Origin: Terriglobales bacterium
Lineage (GTDB): Bacteria > Acidobacteriota > Terriglobia > Terriglobales > Acidobacteriaceae
Direction of reading: 5' to 3'
DNA length: 64,000 nucleotides
NCBI GenBank assembly: GCA_035487355.1
Contig: DATHMF010000002.1
Span: 1 to 64,000, forward strand
Shown here piece by piece: positions 52,432 through 61,016 of the stretch. The stretch's first letter is position 1. Each line of letters begins with the position of its first letter. The notes beneath the pieces were generated by a model, which had not been told where the DNA came from, did no database searches, and saw only the letters and a program-made list of their open reading frames with translations. The position numbers were made by a program, and so were the translations under genes.

Positions 52432-52454
52432 CGCCCGATAATCATGATCGGGCG
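52432..52454. terminator. Bidirectional terminator between convergent genes
   Basis: CGCCCGAT and ATCGGGCG form a perfect eight-base stem around a seven-base loop between the stop codons of the esterase and the minus-strand P-loop kinase. Confidence 0.7.
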
Positions 52455-52991
52455 TTACTGACTGGCCTCGCCGCTGAGATACGATAAACATTGTTGCAGG
52501 CTGGAATTGAGTGGCTCGTCTGTGTTGACCGTCAGCTTGGGATGGCTGATCTCCTCGAAATCAGCTTTCAGCTTCAAATAAGAGTCATAGTTGCGGTTCC
52601 TGGCGGGATGAGGGTCCGTGAGTCTCCGTCTGGCATTATCATCGGAGCACGTGGTGTGAATGATTTTTATTCCGCATCCCAGACCGGTTGCCCACTTCAC
52701 AACGTTTTCAATTTGATATTGAAATGCGAACGGCCGGCCATCGATGAACAGAAAGGCCGGTCGTGTGCCTTTCTTAATCAGATAAGTTGCAGCCTGCAAA
52801 AGAATCTCTAAACAGAAATCATCCTGCTCCTGCGAGTATTCAATCCAGGGCTCGGGAAATAGACCCGCTCGGATTACGTCTTTGTCCAATACCACGCCGT
52901 GCAGCTCAGCAGAAAGCAATCTCGACAGCGTGCTTTTTCCCGAAGCGGGCAGGCCTGCCATGACGACCACACATGTTTTACCGAGGGCCAT
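52455..52991 (-). CDS. P-loop kinase of the AAA_33/zeta-like group
   Basis: This protein of 178 residues begins [20 protein letters not shown] with a Walker A loop GLPASGKST. It also has DKDVIRAGL and an FLFIDGRPF strand, a pattern shared by small-molecule and RNA-repair kinases of the AAA_33 type. The substrate is unknown. The open frame extends upstream to 53192, but that part overlaps the divergent glycosylase gene, so ATG 52991 is the likely start, leaving a 47-bp divergent promoter region. No toxin-antitoxin partner was found beside it. Confidence 0.78.
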   Translation of the reverse strand: MALGKTCVVVMAGLPASGKSTLSRLLSAELHGVVLDKDVIRAGLFPEPWIEYSQEQDDFCLEILLQAATYLIKKGTRPAFLFIDGRPFAFQYQIENVVKWATGLGCGIKIIHTTCSDDNARRRLTDPHPARNRNYDSYLKLKADFEEISHPKLTVNTDEPLNSSLQQCLSYLSGEASQ

Positions 52992-53038
52992 ATAATAATC
53001 AAACTCCACTCTGCAGTACGAGAAAGGATGTTGGTCGC

Positions 53039-53938
53039 GTGCCCGAACTGCCGGACGTCGTAGTTTATATTGAAGCCCTCGAACAGCGCATCCTCGGGCA
53101 CGTTCTCGAGCGGGTCGAGGTCCGCGGGCCTTTTCTTTTGCGGACCGCTGTGCCCCCGGTTGAAGCGGCCCACAGCCGCAGCGTGACTGCATTGCGCCGC
53201 GTGGGAAAGCGGATCGCCATCGGCCTGGACAACGATCTCTGGCTGGTGTTCCATCTGATGATTGCCGGACGGCTGCATTGGAGCCAGGAGCGAAAAACGC
53301 CGGACGGAAAGCGCACGCTCGCGGCCCTTGATTTCGATTCCGGCACGCTCACTCTTACCGAAGCCGGGACCAGAAAGCGGGCGTCGCTGCATGTAGTAGC
53401 GGGAGAAGTTGGACTGGCGAATCTTGATCCTGGAGGCATAGATGTCTTCTCGGCTTCGCTAGAGCAGTTCAGCGCGGTCCTGACCTCGGAAAATCACACA
53501 CTCAAGCGGGCGCTTACCGATCCGCGATTATTCAGCGGAATCGGCAACGCATATTCTGATGAGATCCTTTATCATGCCCAGCTTTCGCCGGTTGCCCTGA
53601 CGCAGCGCATGTCCCCGGAAGATATCAGCCGGTTGTTTGAAGCAACCCGCCATACGCTTGCGGAGTGGACCCAGAACCTTCGCGTCAAGGCGGGCGAGAA
53701 ATTCCCCGAAAAGGTCACAGCCTTTCAGGAGCGAATGGCTGTACATGGCAGATACGGCAAACCCTGTCCACGATGCGGCACGAAGATTCAGCGCATTCGT
53801 TATGCATCCAACGAGACCAATTATTGTGCGCACTGTCAGACCGGAGGAAAGCTGCTCGCAGATCGTGCCCTCAGCCGCTTGCTGCGCGAAGATTGGCCGC
53901 GAACCCTTGAAGAGCTGGAAGAGCGGCGGAAAGCTTAG
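53039..53938 (+). CDS. mutM: Formamidopyrimidine-DNA glycosylase (Fpg/MutM or Nei family)
   Basis: This protein of 299 residues begins PELPDVVV after the initiator, giving the catalytic proline at position 2 and glutamate at 3. It has the helix-two-turn-helix region ([22 protein letters not shown], with the invariant GIGN and YSDE), and a C-terminal zinc finger CPRCG...CAHCQ. Fpg excises 8-oxoguanine and other oxidised purines and nicks the strand. Nei-type activity on pyrimidines cannot be excluded. GTG 53039 is the start consistent with the obligatory PELP N-terminus. AAAGGA lies ten bases upstream, and TATAAT at 52991-52996 may be the -10. Confidence 0.93.
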   Translation: MPELPDVVVYIEALEQRILGHVLERVEVRGPFLLRTAVPPVEAAHSRSVTALRRVGKRIAIGLDNDLWLVFHLMIAGRLHWSQERKTPDGKRTLAALDFDSGTLTLTEAGTRKRASLHVVAGEVGLANLDPGGIDVFSASLEQFSAVLTSENHTLKRALTDPRLFSGIGNAYSDEILYHAQLSPVALTQRMSPEDISRLFEATRHTLAEWTQNLRVKAGEKFPEKVTAFQERMAVHGRYGKPCPRCGTKIQRIRYASNETNYCAHCQTGGKLLADRALSRLLREDWPRTLEELEERRKA

Positions 53939-53973
53939 AGCCGACTTTACCCTTTAGTAAATTTCCGGCTTTG
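53939..53973 (+). terminator. Probable terminator after mutM
   Basis: AGCCG/CGGCT with nested TTTAC/GTAAA arms forms an interrupted stem just after the stop codon, followed by TTGCTC. Strength uncertain. Confidence 0.4.
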
Positions 53974-53989
53974 CTCTTCCAGGCAGAAC

Positions 53990-54098
53990 ATTACCCACTT
54001 GCAGCAAGTGTTTGAACCTCGCTGAAACAGCCTGATTACCTCGTATTTATTGGGGAAAGTCGCTGTCGAGGCGGGGCACTTGCTGGTAGTACTCAGTG
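53990..54098. repeat. Degenerate third copy of the foldback repeat (inverted orientation)
   Basis: On the minus strand the sequence CTACCAGCAAGTGCCCCGCC, a TTTCCCCAATAA stretch and a final ACACTTGCTGCAAGTGGG match the element at 22991 and 23203 in order and spacing, with many substitutions. Confidence 0.4.
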
Positions 54099-54285
54099 TT
54101 TACTGAGTAGATATCATCCGCAGGCAGCTTCTGAGTACTGTATTGCTTTTGCAAATTTTCAAAGAACCTCTTGCCCGCATTCCTGAGAATGCCAGATACA
54201 CTTCCGGAAACGATGGTAGTCCGCGTTTCGTCAGAAGGGAAGATTTTGATACCACAATAGGACCATGAGGTCAGGGGTGAAAGAG
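54047..54285 (-). pseudogene. Possible gene remnant ending in the foldback repeat
   Basis: One minus-strand frame is open from about 54285 to the stop at 54047-54049 and reads LTSWSYCGIKIFPSDETRTT, then GILRNAGKRFFENLQKQYST and NTEYYQQVPRLDSDFPQ. It looks protein-like, but has no ATG and is cut on the upstream side by the hairpin repeat at 54302. No family is recognised. It may be a decayed gene fragment or chance. Confidence 0.3.
54090..54109. other. Perfect 8-bp inverted repeat
   Basis: TACTCAGT-GTTT-ACTGAGTA is a perfect palindrome-like site within the remnant region. It could be a regulator-binding site, but no intact gene lies beside it. Confidence 0.35.
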
Positions 54286-54301
54286 AGGCATGCCGCGCTA
54301 C

Positions 54302-54369
54302 GGCACAGCCGGGGACGCCTCCACCCCACCACGCGCAAAACCGGCGCGCGGCGGGACCCCGGTTGTGCC
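54302..54369. repeat. Large REP-like hairpin element
   Basis: GGCACAGCCGGGG (54302-54314) and CCCCGGTTGTGCC (54357-54369) are 13-base inverted repeats with a single G-U mismatch, enclosing 42 bases that can fold further (GCGCAAAACCGGCGCGC). Its sharp boundary with the gene remnant suggests an inserted, transposed or recombinational repeat. Confidence 0.65.
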
Positions 54370-54431
54370 ACTATGTCTTAAATTCTTTGCCTTTCGACAA
54401 TTTTTAGGTACCTGCCAAACCGTCTCCTTAT

Positions 54432-54504
54432 TGTCATGTTGAGCGGAGCGCCTGGAGAAAATCTGTAGCCTTGAGACCGACGGGCGCGCAGTCGAAACAC
54501 CCGA
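54432..54504 (+). repeat. Dispersed repeat of the TGTCATGTTGAGCGGAGCGCC type, copy a
   Basis: It starts TGTCATGTTGAGCGGAGCGC and ends CAGTCGAAACACCCGA. It matches copies b and c, which lie in the opposite orientation. Confidence 0.6.
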
Positions 54505-54703
54505 CAAAGCTTACGGAAGAAATGCTGCCGTAGGGAATTCTCCCCAGAGTGTGTCCCGCAACGTCAGGCTGTGACTTCCACTCGCGGCGATCGTTGCACG
54601 TAATCCTGGAATGTAGGGCGGGAAGCGGTTGCGCGCGCCAGCCCGTTGCGCTGGCGGCGGCATCGGAAAAATTCCCTGATGCGGAAATGTAGACCGAAAC
54701 CTT

Positions 54704-54780
54704 CTCGGGGTGTTTCGACTCCGCGCTTGAGATTCTGTAAGCTTGCCCATGGAGTCGTGGCGCTCTGCTCAACATGACAG
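54704..54780 (-). repeat. Dispersed repeat, copy b
   Basis: On the minus strand it reads TGTCATGTTGAGCAGAGCGC to GAGTCGAAACACCCCGAG. It lies 28 bp beyond the 3' end of the membrane protein gene. Confidence 0.65.
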
Positions 54781-54807
54781 AGGGAAGGAACATGGCGCGT
54801 GGATGCT

Positions 54808-56634
54808 TTACAAAAACGCTGCTCCTCCTCCTTGCGGCTTGCCGCGTTGTGCCACACCAGTCTCGCTGCTCTTGGCCGACTTGTAGGACCGCCATTTTCC
54901 ATACACGATTAATAAAATTACCAACAGAAGGCTCGCGCCTGATATTGCAGCTCCTAAGGTTCGGTCCCGCGTCCGCATGAAAACAATGTGAACGTGGTTT
55001 TCGCCAGGCTGAAGCGGAATCATCATTTGCCCCGTGACTTCGCGGGTTTTAGTGGCTGTCAACCGGTCATTGACCTCAACGCTCCACGCAGGATAGTTAA
55101 AGAGGCGCAGGACCGCATGGCCGGACTGGGCGACGCTGACGGTAAATATTTTTGATTCCGGAGTCCACTGCTGCACATGAAGTCGAAATTTCCCCCCGCC
55201 TTCGACTGCGACCTTGCGAGCGTCTTGTTTGATCTCATAAGGGTCGGCATCGGTCGGGACGTATTCGTCCGTGCCTTCGTAACCCTTGCCCGTTTGCAGG
55301 TTATCAACCATTTCCGCAATGTCAGCGGCCCTATCCCACCATGGGGGCTGCTTGTGCCAGACTACCGCCAGAGTACCCAGCAGGAGAGCACACACCAGCA
55401 GTCTTGGCAGCCAGCGACGTAACCCCAAAGTTATAAGCAAGACAAAAGCCACGTTCAGGCATAGCAGCCATCGCCAGGGGAGCTGTATAAAACGCAATTT
55501 GGGCAGGTATTGCCAGAAAATTACGGTGAAGGGAAGCATGAGAAGAGCTGCTGCGCTGCCCCACGCAGCCAGGATCCACCAAAGCTCTGGATTGTCGCGA
55601 CGGTTGCGGCGCGAAAAGAAGAACGCTCCCAAGAGCAGGGTAATCTCTGCTACTGCCACCGTTGAAACCAGAAGGTTGAACTGGTTGTGGTCAGCGTCGT
55701 TGATCATTGTGAAAAGAAAATTTTCCTGCGGATTTAGACCCGGAGAGAGGACCTGCCAGATGTTTACCCACTTTTCTTCGTAGACGGCTGGAAGCAAATA
55801 AAAGCAGGCCAGCATAGCTCCTAACACCACCCCGGCCGCCCCATGCAGAAGCATTCGTGGTGAACGCTGAACGATGGCCGCAATCACCACGAACAAGGCG
55901 AGAGAATAGTTCACCATCACCGCAGAAGGTGCGTTGGTCAGCCAGGCAGCAGCCACGATGAGTGCAAGCGAAATAATGCTCTTCCACGCCCTCTGTTCAG
56001 CGCGCACAACCAACAGCACAAGCAAAGGCAGCAAAGCACTGGCTAGAAGCTCGGCATACGCACTGCGCCAATAGACGATTACGATGTGATAAGGGTTCGC
56101 GGCATACAGTGCGGCAGCAAAGATAGCATCGCGTCGCGAGACCCAATTTCGCGCAAGCAGGAACATGGAGAATCCTGCCAGCGTCAGCACAATCCACAGG
56201 TAAGCTCCCGGGACAATCTTCCAGGGGAGTGCCGCGCCCAATAAGGCCCCAAGCGTCCAGGATGCCGGCGGATAAAAAATAAAGCGTGCCTCGCCGTAAC
56301 CGTAGTGCGCCAACGAAGCCCATCGTGGGTAGAAGATCCCTTGCTTCCACTGGCCCAGCACCTCCATCCACGAGTTCATGTGGAATTCAAAGTCGTGGCC
56401 GGAGGGAATGCCAAACCAAAACATTGGCAGGATCACGGCGAATGCGGCCGCGGTAATGATAAGTGCGGGAATGGGAAATAGTTTGGGGAATGGTGCAGTT
56501 GCCGTTTGGGAAAAGGTTCCTTCAGCTATGATGCCGGGATTTTGCTCGAGTGGTTCCTCGGGGACAGAGGATGGCGGCTCCAGATCTTCTTTGTCGGCTT
56601 CACAAGCCTTGTCCGCTTCGGTGCGATTATCCAT
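54808..56634 (-). CDS. Polytopic membrane protein of the 6-pyruvoyl-tetrahydropterin-synthase-related / GT-C-like group
   Basis: This 608-residue protein has an acidic soluble N-terminus (about 50 residues) and roughly eleven to thirteen transmembrane segments. An early luminal loop GIPSGHDFEFHMNSWMEVL carries the acidic residues typical of GT-C glycosyltransferase-like proteins. A soluble C-terminal beta domain (residues about 440-560, YEGTDEYVPTDADPYE, LRLFNYPAWSVEVND) and a last membrane helix follow. The family is often annotated as PTPS-related membrane protein; a lipid-linked sugar transfer role is inferred only from the fold. The gene is bracketed by dispersed repeat copies b and c in the same orientation. 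It is separate from the glycogen genes by 350 bp. Confidence 0.65.
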   Translation of the reverse strand: MDNRTEADKACEADKEDLEPPSSVPEEPLEQNPGIIAEGTFSQTATAPFPKLFPIPALIITAAAFAVILPMFWFGIPSGHDFEFHMNSWMEVLGQWKQGIFYPRWASLAHYGYGEARFIFYPPASWTLGALLGAALPWKIVPGAYLWIVLTLAGFSMFLLARNWVSRRDAIFAAALYAANPYHIVIVYWRSAYAELLASALLPLLVLLVVRAEQRAWKSIISLALIVAAAWLTNAPSAVMVNYSLALFVVIAAIVQRSPRMLLHGAAGVVLGAMLACFYLLPAVYEEKWVNIWQVLSPGLNPQENFLFTMINDADHNQFNLLVSTVAVAEITLLLGAFFFSRRNRRDNPELWWILAAWGSAAALLMLPFTVIFWQYLPKLRFIQLPWRWLLCLNVAFVLLITLGLRRWLPRLLVCALLLGTLAVVWHKQPPWWDRAADIAEMVDNLQTGKGYEGTDEYVPTDADPYEIKQDARKVAVEGGGKFRLHVQQWTPESKIFTVSVAQSGHAVLRLFNYPAWSVEVNDRLTATKTREVTGQMMIPLQPGENHVHIVFMRTRDRTLGAAISGASLLLVILLIVYGKWRSYKSAKSSETGVAQRGKPQGGGAAFL

Positions 56635-56984
56635 AAAGGTGCATGAGCGTGGAATTCACCCCATATATTAATGCGCGGCGGGTTTTTCGCAAAAAGGGGA
56701 GCAAGAATTGGGTAAGGATGCAGTCTGGTCAAACGGTGCAATCGCGGTTTTATCGCTATTGATTGACGGAGAGAGCCTTCACTGCTGCCGGGCGGAAATG
56801 TACGAGAAGCACAAATGCCACACGCAGCCAACGTGTGGGTACTCGGCGGTATGGAGAGAACTCCCTGAGGTGGTATGGCGGGAGGAGACATCTTCGGGGT
56901 GTTTCGACTCCGCGCTTCAGATTCTGTCGGTGTGAGACAGGATGGTGGCGCTCCGCTCAACATGACAGGGACATGCAACTACGA
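56635..56984. other. Intergenic region with dispersed repeat, copy c
   Basis: These 350 bp contain no recognised gene. The dispersed repeat at 56892-56968 is a close copy of 54704-54780 (shared TGTCATGTTGAGCGGAGCGCC, GACAGAATCT, and GCGCGGAGTCGAAACACCCC on the minus strand). Confidence 0.55.
56892..56968 (-). repeat. Dispersed repeat, copy c
   Basis: Same orientation as copy b, on the other side of the membrane protein gene. The two copies give direct repeats about 2.2 kb apart. Confidence 0.65.
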
Positions 56985-59111
56985 TCAACCGGTCGTTCGC
57001 ACTAACACAACAACCGACCTAGGGGCCACAACATATTTCATCGTCTGAAGCGGTACACCGGTTTCCGCAAAGTCGTCTGGACTGGCTAAACTTGTATCCA
57101 CCACTCGTCGCCACTCTTTTTCTGTACCCTCCTGAACAACAAAAGGCAGCTCTTCCCAATAGGCATTGATCATGACGTAAATATCATCATCGTTTTGTGA
57201 GATGCCATGAAGGCAGAATGCCAAGATGCGGGAATCGTAGGAGAGGTCGGCAGCCGGGCCGGTTCCATACCACGAGATATCTTCGCGCCAGAACCGGCTT
57301 CGGCACAGCGAGGGGTGCGCCTTGCGGAAGGCGATCATTTTTTTGAAGAAACGAAAAATATCCTGGTTTGTTTGTAACTGGTCCCAATTCAGCCAGCTAA
57401 TCTCGTTATCCTGGTTGTAGGGGTTATTGTTACCCAACTGAGTGTTTAAGAACTCATCGCCTGCCCGGAACATGGGGATGCCGTTGGAGAGCATGAGCAG
57501 GGAGCAAAAATTTTTGACCTGCCGGCGGCGCAAGGCCAGCACATCTGCGGGCACGCCTTCATCGCCTTCGTGACCGCAATTCCAACTGTAATTTTCATCG
57601 GCGCCATCCTGATTGTCATGGCCGTTGGCCCAGTTTCGTTTGCCATTGTAAGAGACCAGATCGTACAGGGTGAAACCGTCATGAGAGGTTACATAATTTA
57701 CGCTCTGGTACGCGTGATAGGCGTTTTCCCGGTCATCAGGAAAGATGTCGTCGCTGCCGTAAAGCCGTCGCATCAGGTTAGGGACCATTCCGGCATCGCT
57801 TTTGACGAAGCGGCGAAGGTCATCCCGGAACTGTCCATTCCATTGTTGCCAGGTGACCCCGGGGAATCCGCGGCCCAGTTGGTAGGCCCCGGCCGCGTCC
57901 CACGGCTCCGCGATGAGTCTTGTGTTATCCAGTTCTAAAGAGATCTCGCTGAAGAGAGGAGTGTCTTCCCAGTTGAGGGAGCCGTCTGCGTTGCGGCTGA
58001 AAACGGACGCCAGATCAAAGCGGAATCCATCAATATGCATTTCCCGTTTCCAGAAGCGCAAGCTGTCGAGGACAATCTTGCGGACATGTCCATGGGCAAA
58101 GTTCAGAGTATTGCCTGTGCCCGAGTAGTTAGCGTAAGGGTCGGCCGGGTTCCCGGTCAGCATATAGTACTCACTATTATCGAGGCCTTTGAAGCTATAG
58201 ATGGGTCCGCGCTGGTTGCCTTCGCAGGTGTGGTTGTAGACCACATCGAGTATGACTTCAATATTGGCGTCGTGGAAGGCCTTTACCATGCTTCGAAACT
58301 CCAAGTGCTGCTCGCAAGAGTCGCCGTCACCGGCGTATTGATGGTGCGGCGAGAAGAAATTCAAAGGCATGTATCCCCAATAATTGCCCTCATTTGGATC
58401 GCGCTGAAAAACCGGCATCAATTCAACAATTGTGACGCCGAGTTCTTTCAGGTAGGGAATTTTGTCGATCAGGCCGGTATATGTGCCCGCGCGAGCAGGA
58501 TCAATTCCGGAGTTAGGGTTTTTCGTGAATCCCCTGACGTGAAGCTCGTAGATGATCGCGTCGGATTCATGATGTGGCGACGGGTCTTGGGCCCAGTCAA
58601 AGGTGTCCCGATGCCCCGCCAGCACTCCCAGGGGGGCCTTGCCTGCATTCGAGCCTTCACGCATGGCCAGAGCGCGGTCGAATGAAGGCGGGAAGAGAAC
58701 GCACCTTGCATACGGATCGAGCAGTATCTTTTGCGGATCGAAACTATGCAGAAAGGGCGGATTCTGGCCGGAAACAGAGTAACCATAATAGTGAGCGTTC
58801 TGGAGTTTTGAGACAGGAACTCTGCAGTGCCATATACGGGTTGACTTGTTTTTTAAGAAGTTAAAGACAAAGGCGTGTAAGGGATTGACCAAGTCAGCGG
58901 CGGTATACAGTAACAACGTAACGCTCTCAGCATGCGCCGAGTAAACCGAGAAATTGTAGGCCTGCTCTTCTTCAATCCACGTGACCCCGAGCGGGAGTGA
59001 ACTTCCTTCTACTTGTGCCCACGTAGGCCGGTTGCATGTTCCGGGCCTTAATGGTTCGACTGCGTTGGCAGAATTCTCGCTGGCAAGCACAACATCGGTT
59101 TCAGTTTGCAT
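56985..59111 (-). CDS. glgX: Glycogen debranching enzyme (GH13 isoamylase type)
   Basis: This 708-residue protein has an N-terminal CBM48 domain (GVTWIEEEQAYNFSVYSAHA) and the GH13_11 barrel: EVILDVVYNHT, the nucleophile Asp in DGFRFDLASV, the acid Glu in RLIAEPWDA, and the transition-state Asp in YVTSHDGFTLYD. It hydrolyses alpha-1,6 branch points of glycogen or limit dextrins. It lies four bases behind glgP on the same strand, so phosphorylase and debranching enzyme are co-expressed for glycogen breakdown. Confidence 0.93.
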   Translation of the reverse strand: MQTETDVVLASENSANAVEPLRPGTCNRPTWAQVEGSSLPLGVTWIEEEQAYNFSVYSAHAESVTLLLYTAADLVNPLHAFVFNFLKNKSTRIWHCRVPVSKLQNAHYYGYSVSGQNPPFLHSFDPQKILLDPYARCVLFPPSFDRALAMREGSNAGKAPLGVLAGHRDTFDWAQDPSPHHESDAIIYELHVRGFTKNPNSGIDPARAGTYTGLIDKIPYLKELGVTIVELMPVFQRDPNEGNYWGYMPLNFFSPHHQYAGDGDSCEQHLEFRSMVKAFHDANIEVILDVVYNHTCEGNQRGPIYSFKGLDNSEYYMLTGNPADPYANYSGTGNTLNFAHGHVRKIVLDSLRFWKREMHIDGFRFDLASVFSRNADGSLNWEDTPLFSEISLELDNTRLIAEPWDAAGAYQLGRGFPGVTWQQWNGQFRDDLRRFVKSDAGMVPNLMRRLYGSDDIFPDDRENAYHAYQSVNYVTSHDGFTLYDLVSYNGKRNWANGHDNQDGADENYSWNCGHEGDEGVPADVLALRRRQVKNFCSLLMLSNGIPMFRAGDEFLNTQLGNNNPYNQDNEISWLNWDQLQTNQDIFRFFKKMIAFRKAHPSLCRSRFWREDISWYGTGPAADLSYDSRILAFCLHGISQNDDDIYVMINAYWEELPFVVQEGTEKEWRRVVDTSLASPDDFAETGVPLQTMKYVVAPRSVVVLVRTTG

Positions 59112-59115
59112 GTCA

Positions 59116-60852
59116 CTATCCTTGAAGAATTTCTTCTGGGTGAGTCAGCTTTTGGGGAAAGTAAGCATTGGCTTTGTACTGTTCCAGCATTCGCTGGGTA
59201 TTGAAGAAGCTCCCATTTACGGCAATGGCGCTTCGCATGACCACGGCATAGGCTTCGGGCTGGCGATAGAACAAAGGAATAATTTGTTCTTCCAGCTTTT
59301 GATATAGTGATGCCGCTTCGGCTACCGTATCAATCGTCTCAGGACGGCCGTCCTGTCCAATCGCCCAGCCGGTAACGCCCTCAAAACATCCCTCAATCCA
59401 CCAACCATCAAGAATGCTCAGGCTGGGCACGCCATTGAGGGCCGCTTTCATTCCGCTCGTTCCCGAAGCTTCCTGGGGCCGCTGTGGAGTATTCAGCCAA
59501 AGGTCAACGCCTGCGACCATCAACTTTGCCAAGGCCATGTCATAGTTTTCCAGGTAAACCATTCTGATATCGTCCTTCAGTTGAGCCGCGGCCGCGAAGA
59601 CGCGCCGAATGAGGGCCTTGCCTCCTTCATCCGCCGGGTGCGCCTTTCCCGCGTACACGATCTGGAGTGGTCCCGTATTCTTTGCAATCGCTCGCAGGCG
59701 GTTTAGATCAGAAAAAAGCATATCAGCGCGCTTGTAGGCTGCCGCCCGGCGTGCGAACCCAATCGTCAAGATGGAAGGATCAAGTGTCACTCCGTTTCGC
59801 CGCTGCACTTCTTCGATCAACACGGCCTTGGCGCGGCGGTGTGCTTCGCGGATTTCATCCAACGAAATACCTACGGCATAGCGGAGATATGCATTGTCGC
59901 GAATCCACTCCGGGACATGGCGGCCATATAAGTCGTGAAAAGCGGATGATGTCCAAGTGACGGCATGCACCCCATTGGTGATGGCGTGAATTGGGAACCC
60001 AGGAAACATGCCGTGAGAGACTTCCCCGTGCCGCATTGCAACACCATTAATATAGTGAGAGAACTGCAGGGCAACGGAGGTCATGTTGAGGATCCCGTCG
60101 CGGAAGCATCCGGTCTGTTCCAAAAGCCTGGTTCGCCGTTCGCCAAGCACTTGCTGCACCATCGCCTGCGGGAATTTGTCGAACCCTGCGGGAACGGGGG
60201 TGTGCGTGGTGAAGATGCACTGGCGCCTCACTACCTCGATGTCATCTTTATCTGGAACCTGGGTGTTGCGAAGCTCAAGCTCCTCTTCCAGCAGTGCCAG
60301 GGTTAGAAGTGAGGAGTGCCCTTCATTCATGTGATAGCTGTTGATGTCATCCAGGCCGAGACTGCGCAACATGGCAATTCCGCCAATTCCGAGCAAAACC
60401 TCCTGGCAGAGCCGATAGCGGTTGTCGCCGGCATAAAGGCTGTCGGTCAGCTTGCGGTCCCACTCGCTGTTTGTGGGAAGGTCGGAATCGAGCAGGTATA
60501 CAGGCACAACGTGTCCCGACATGCCGGTGATGTCGTATCGCCACGCCTGCAGTTTTACTTCACGGCCTTCGATCGAAACCGTGACGGTTTGGTTCGCAGG
60601 CTGCAACCGCGTTTGCGGCTCCCATACGTCAGGTTCTTCAGTTTGGTTTCCCAGAGCGTCTAACCGTTGGCGAAAATAGCCCTTGCGATAAACCAGGGAG
60701 ACGGCAACCAGCGGAAGCTCCAAGTCCGCGGCGGAGCGAAGTGTATCTCCCGCCAGGATGCCCAGGCCACCGCTGTAAGAGGGAATTGACGGGGCAAGCG
60801 CAATTTCCATGGAAAAATAAGCTATCTTGCCGTCGTTTGCTTTGGACATCAT
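59116..60852 (-). CDS. glgP: Alpha-glucan phosphorylase (short, DUF3417-lacking type)
   Basis: This 578-residue protein has the short phosphorylase layout: AYFSMEIALAPSIPSYSGGL at the N-terminus, NEGHSSLLTLALLEEE, FTTHTPVPAGFDKFP, GFARRAAAYKRADMLF, the EASGTSGMKAALNG loop that holds the pyridoxal-phosphate site region, and LSILDGWWIEGC. It releases glucose 1-phosphate from alpha-1,4-glucan. The short form lacks the N-terminal extension of larger archaeal-type enzymes. ATG 60852 has GAGG seven bases upstream. It diverges from the phosphoketolase gene across 164 bp. Confidence 0.92.
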   Translation of the reverse strand: MMSKANDGKIAYFSMEIALAPSIPSYSGGLGILAGDTLRSAADLELPLVAVSLVYRKGYFRQRLDALGNQTEEPDVWEPQTRLQPANQTVTVSIEGREVKLQAWRYDITGMSGHVVPVYLLDSDLPTNSEWDRKLTDSLYAGDNRYRLCQEVLLGIGGIAMLRSLGLDDINSYHMNEGHSSLLTLALLEEELELRNTQVPDKDDIEVVRRQCIFTTHTPVPAGFDKFPQAMVQQVLGERRTRLLEQTGCFRDGILNMTSVALQFSHYINGVAMRHGEVSHGMFPGFPIHAITNGVHAVTWTSSAFHDLYGRHVPEWIRDNAYLRYAVGISLDEIREAHRRAKAVLIEEVQRRNGVTLDPSILTIGFARRAAAYKRADMLFSDLNRLRAIAKNTGPLQIVYAGKAHPADEGGKALIRRVFAAAAQLKDDIRMVYLENYDMALAKLMVAGVDLWLNTPQRPQEASGTSGMKAALNGVPSLSILDGWWIEGCFEGVTGWAIGQDGRPETIDTVAEAASLYQKLEEQIIPLFYRQPEAYAVVMRSAIAVNGSFFNTQRMLEQYKANAYFPQKLTHPEEILQG

Positions 60853-61016
60853 GCCCGTGCCTCGCAGTCTTCTGATGAGTTATTCTATGTGGTTTGATGA
60901 AAATACTTCCATCCGGTCTCTAAAATTTCACAGAATTTTAAATTCTTCGCAGCAGGGCAACGTCTATCTGAGGGCGTAGAATCCATGAAGATACGTATTT
61001 TGAAAGCAGGAATCCT

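Noticed and set aside
52455..52991. Zeta-type toxin of a toxin-antitoxin system
   Set aside because: No small antitoxin gene lies beside it and the sequence fits the wider AAA_33 kinase group.
52992..53192. Longer N-terminus for the P-loop kinase
   Set aside because: It would overlap the divergent mutM start by about 150 bp; the Walker A motif begins right after ATG 52991.
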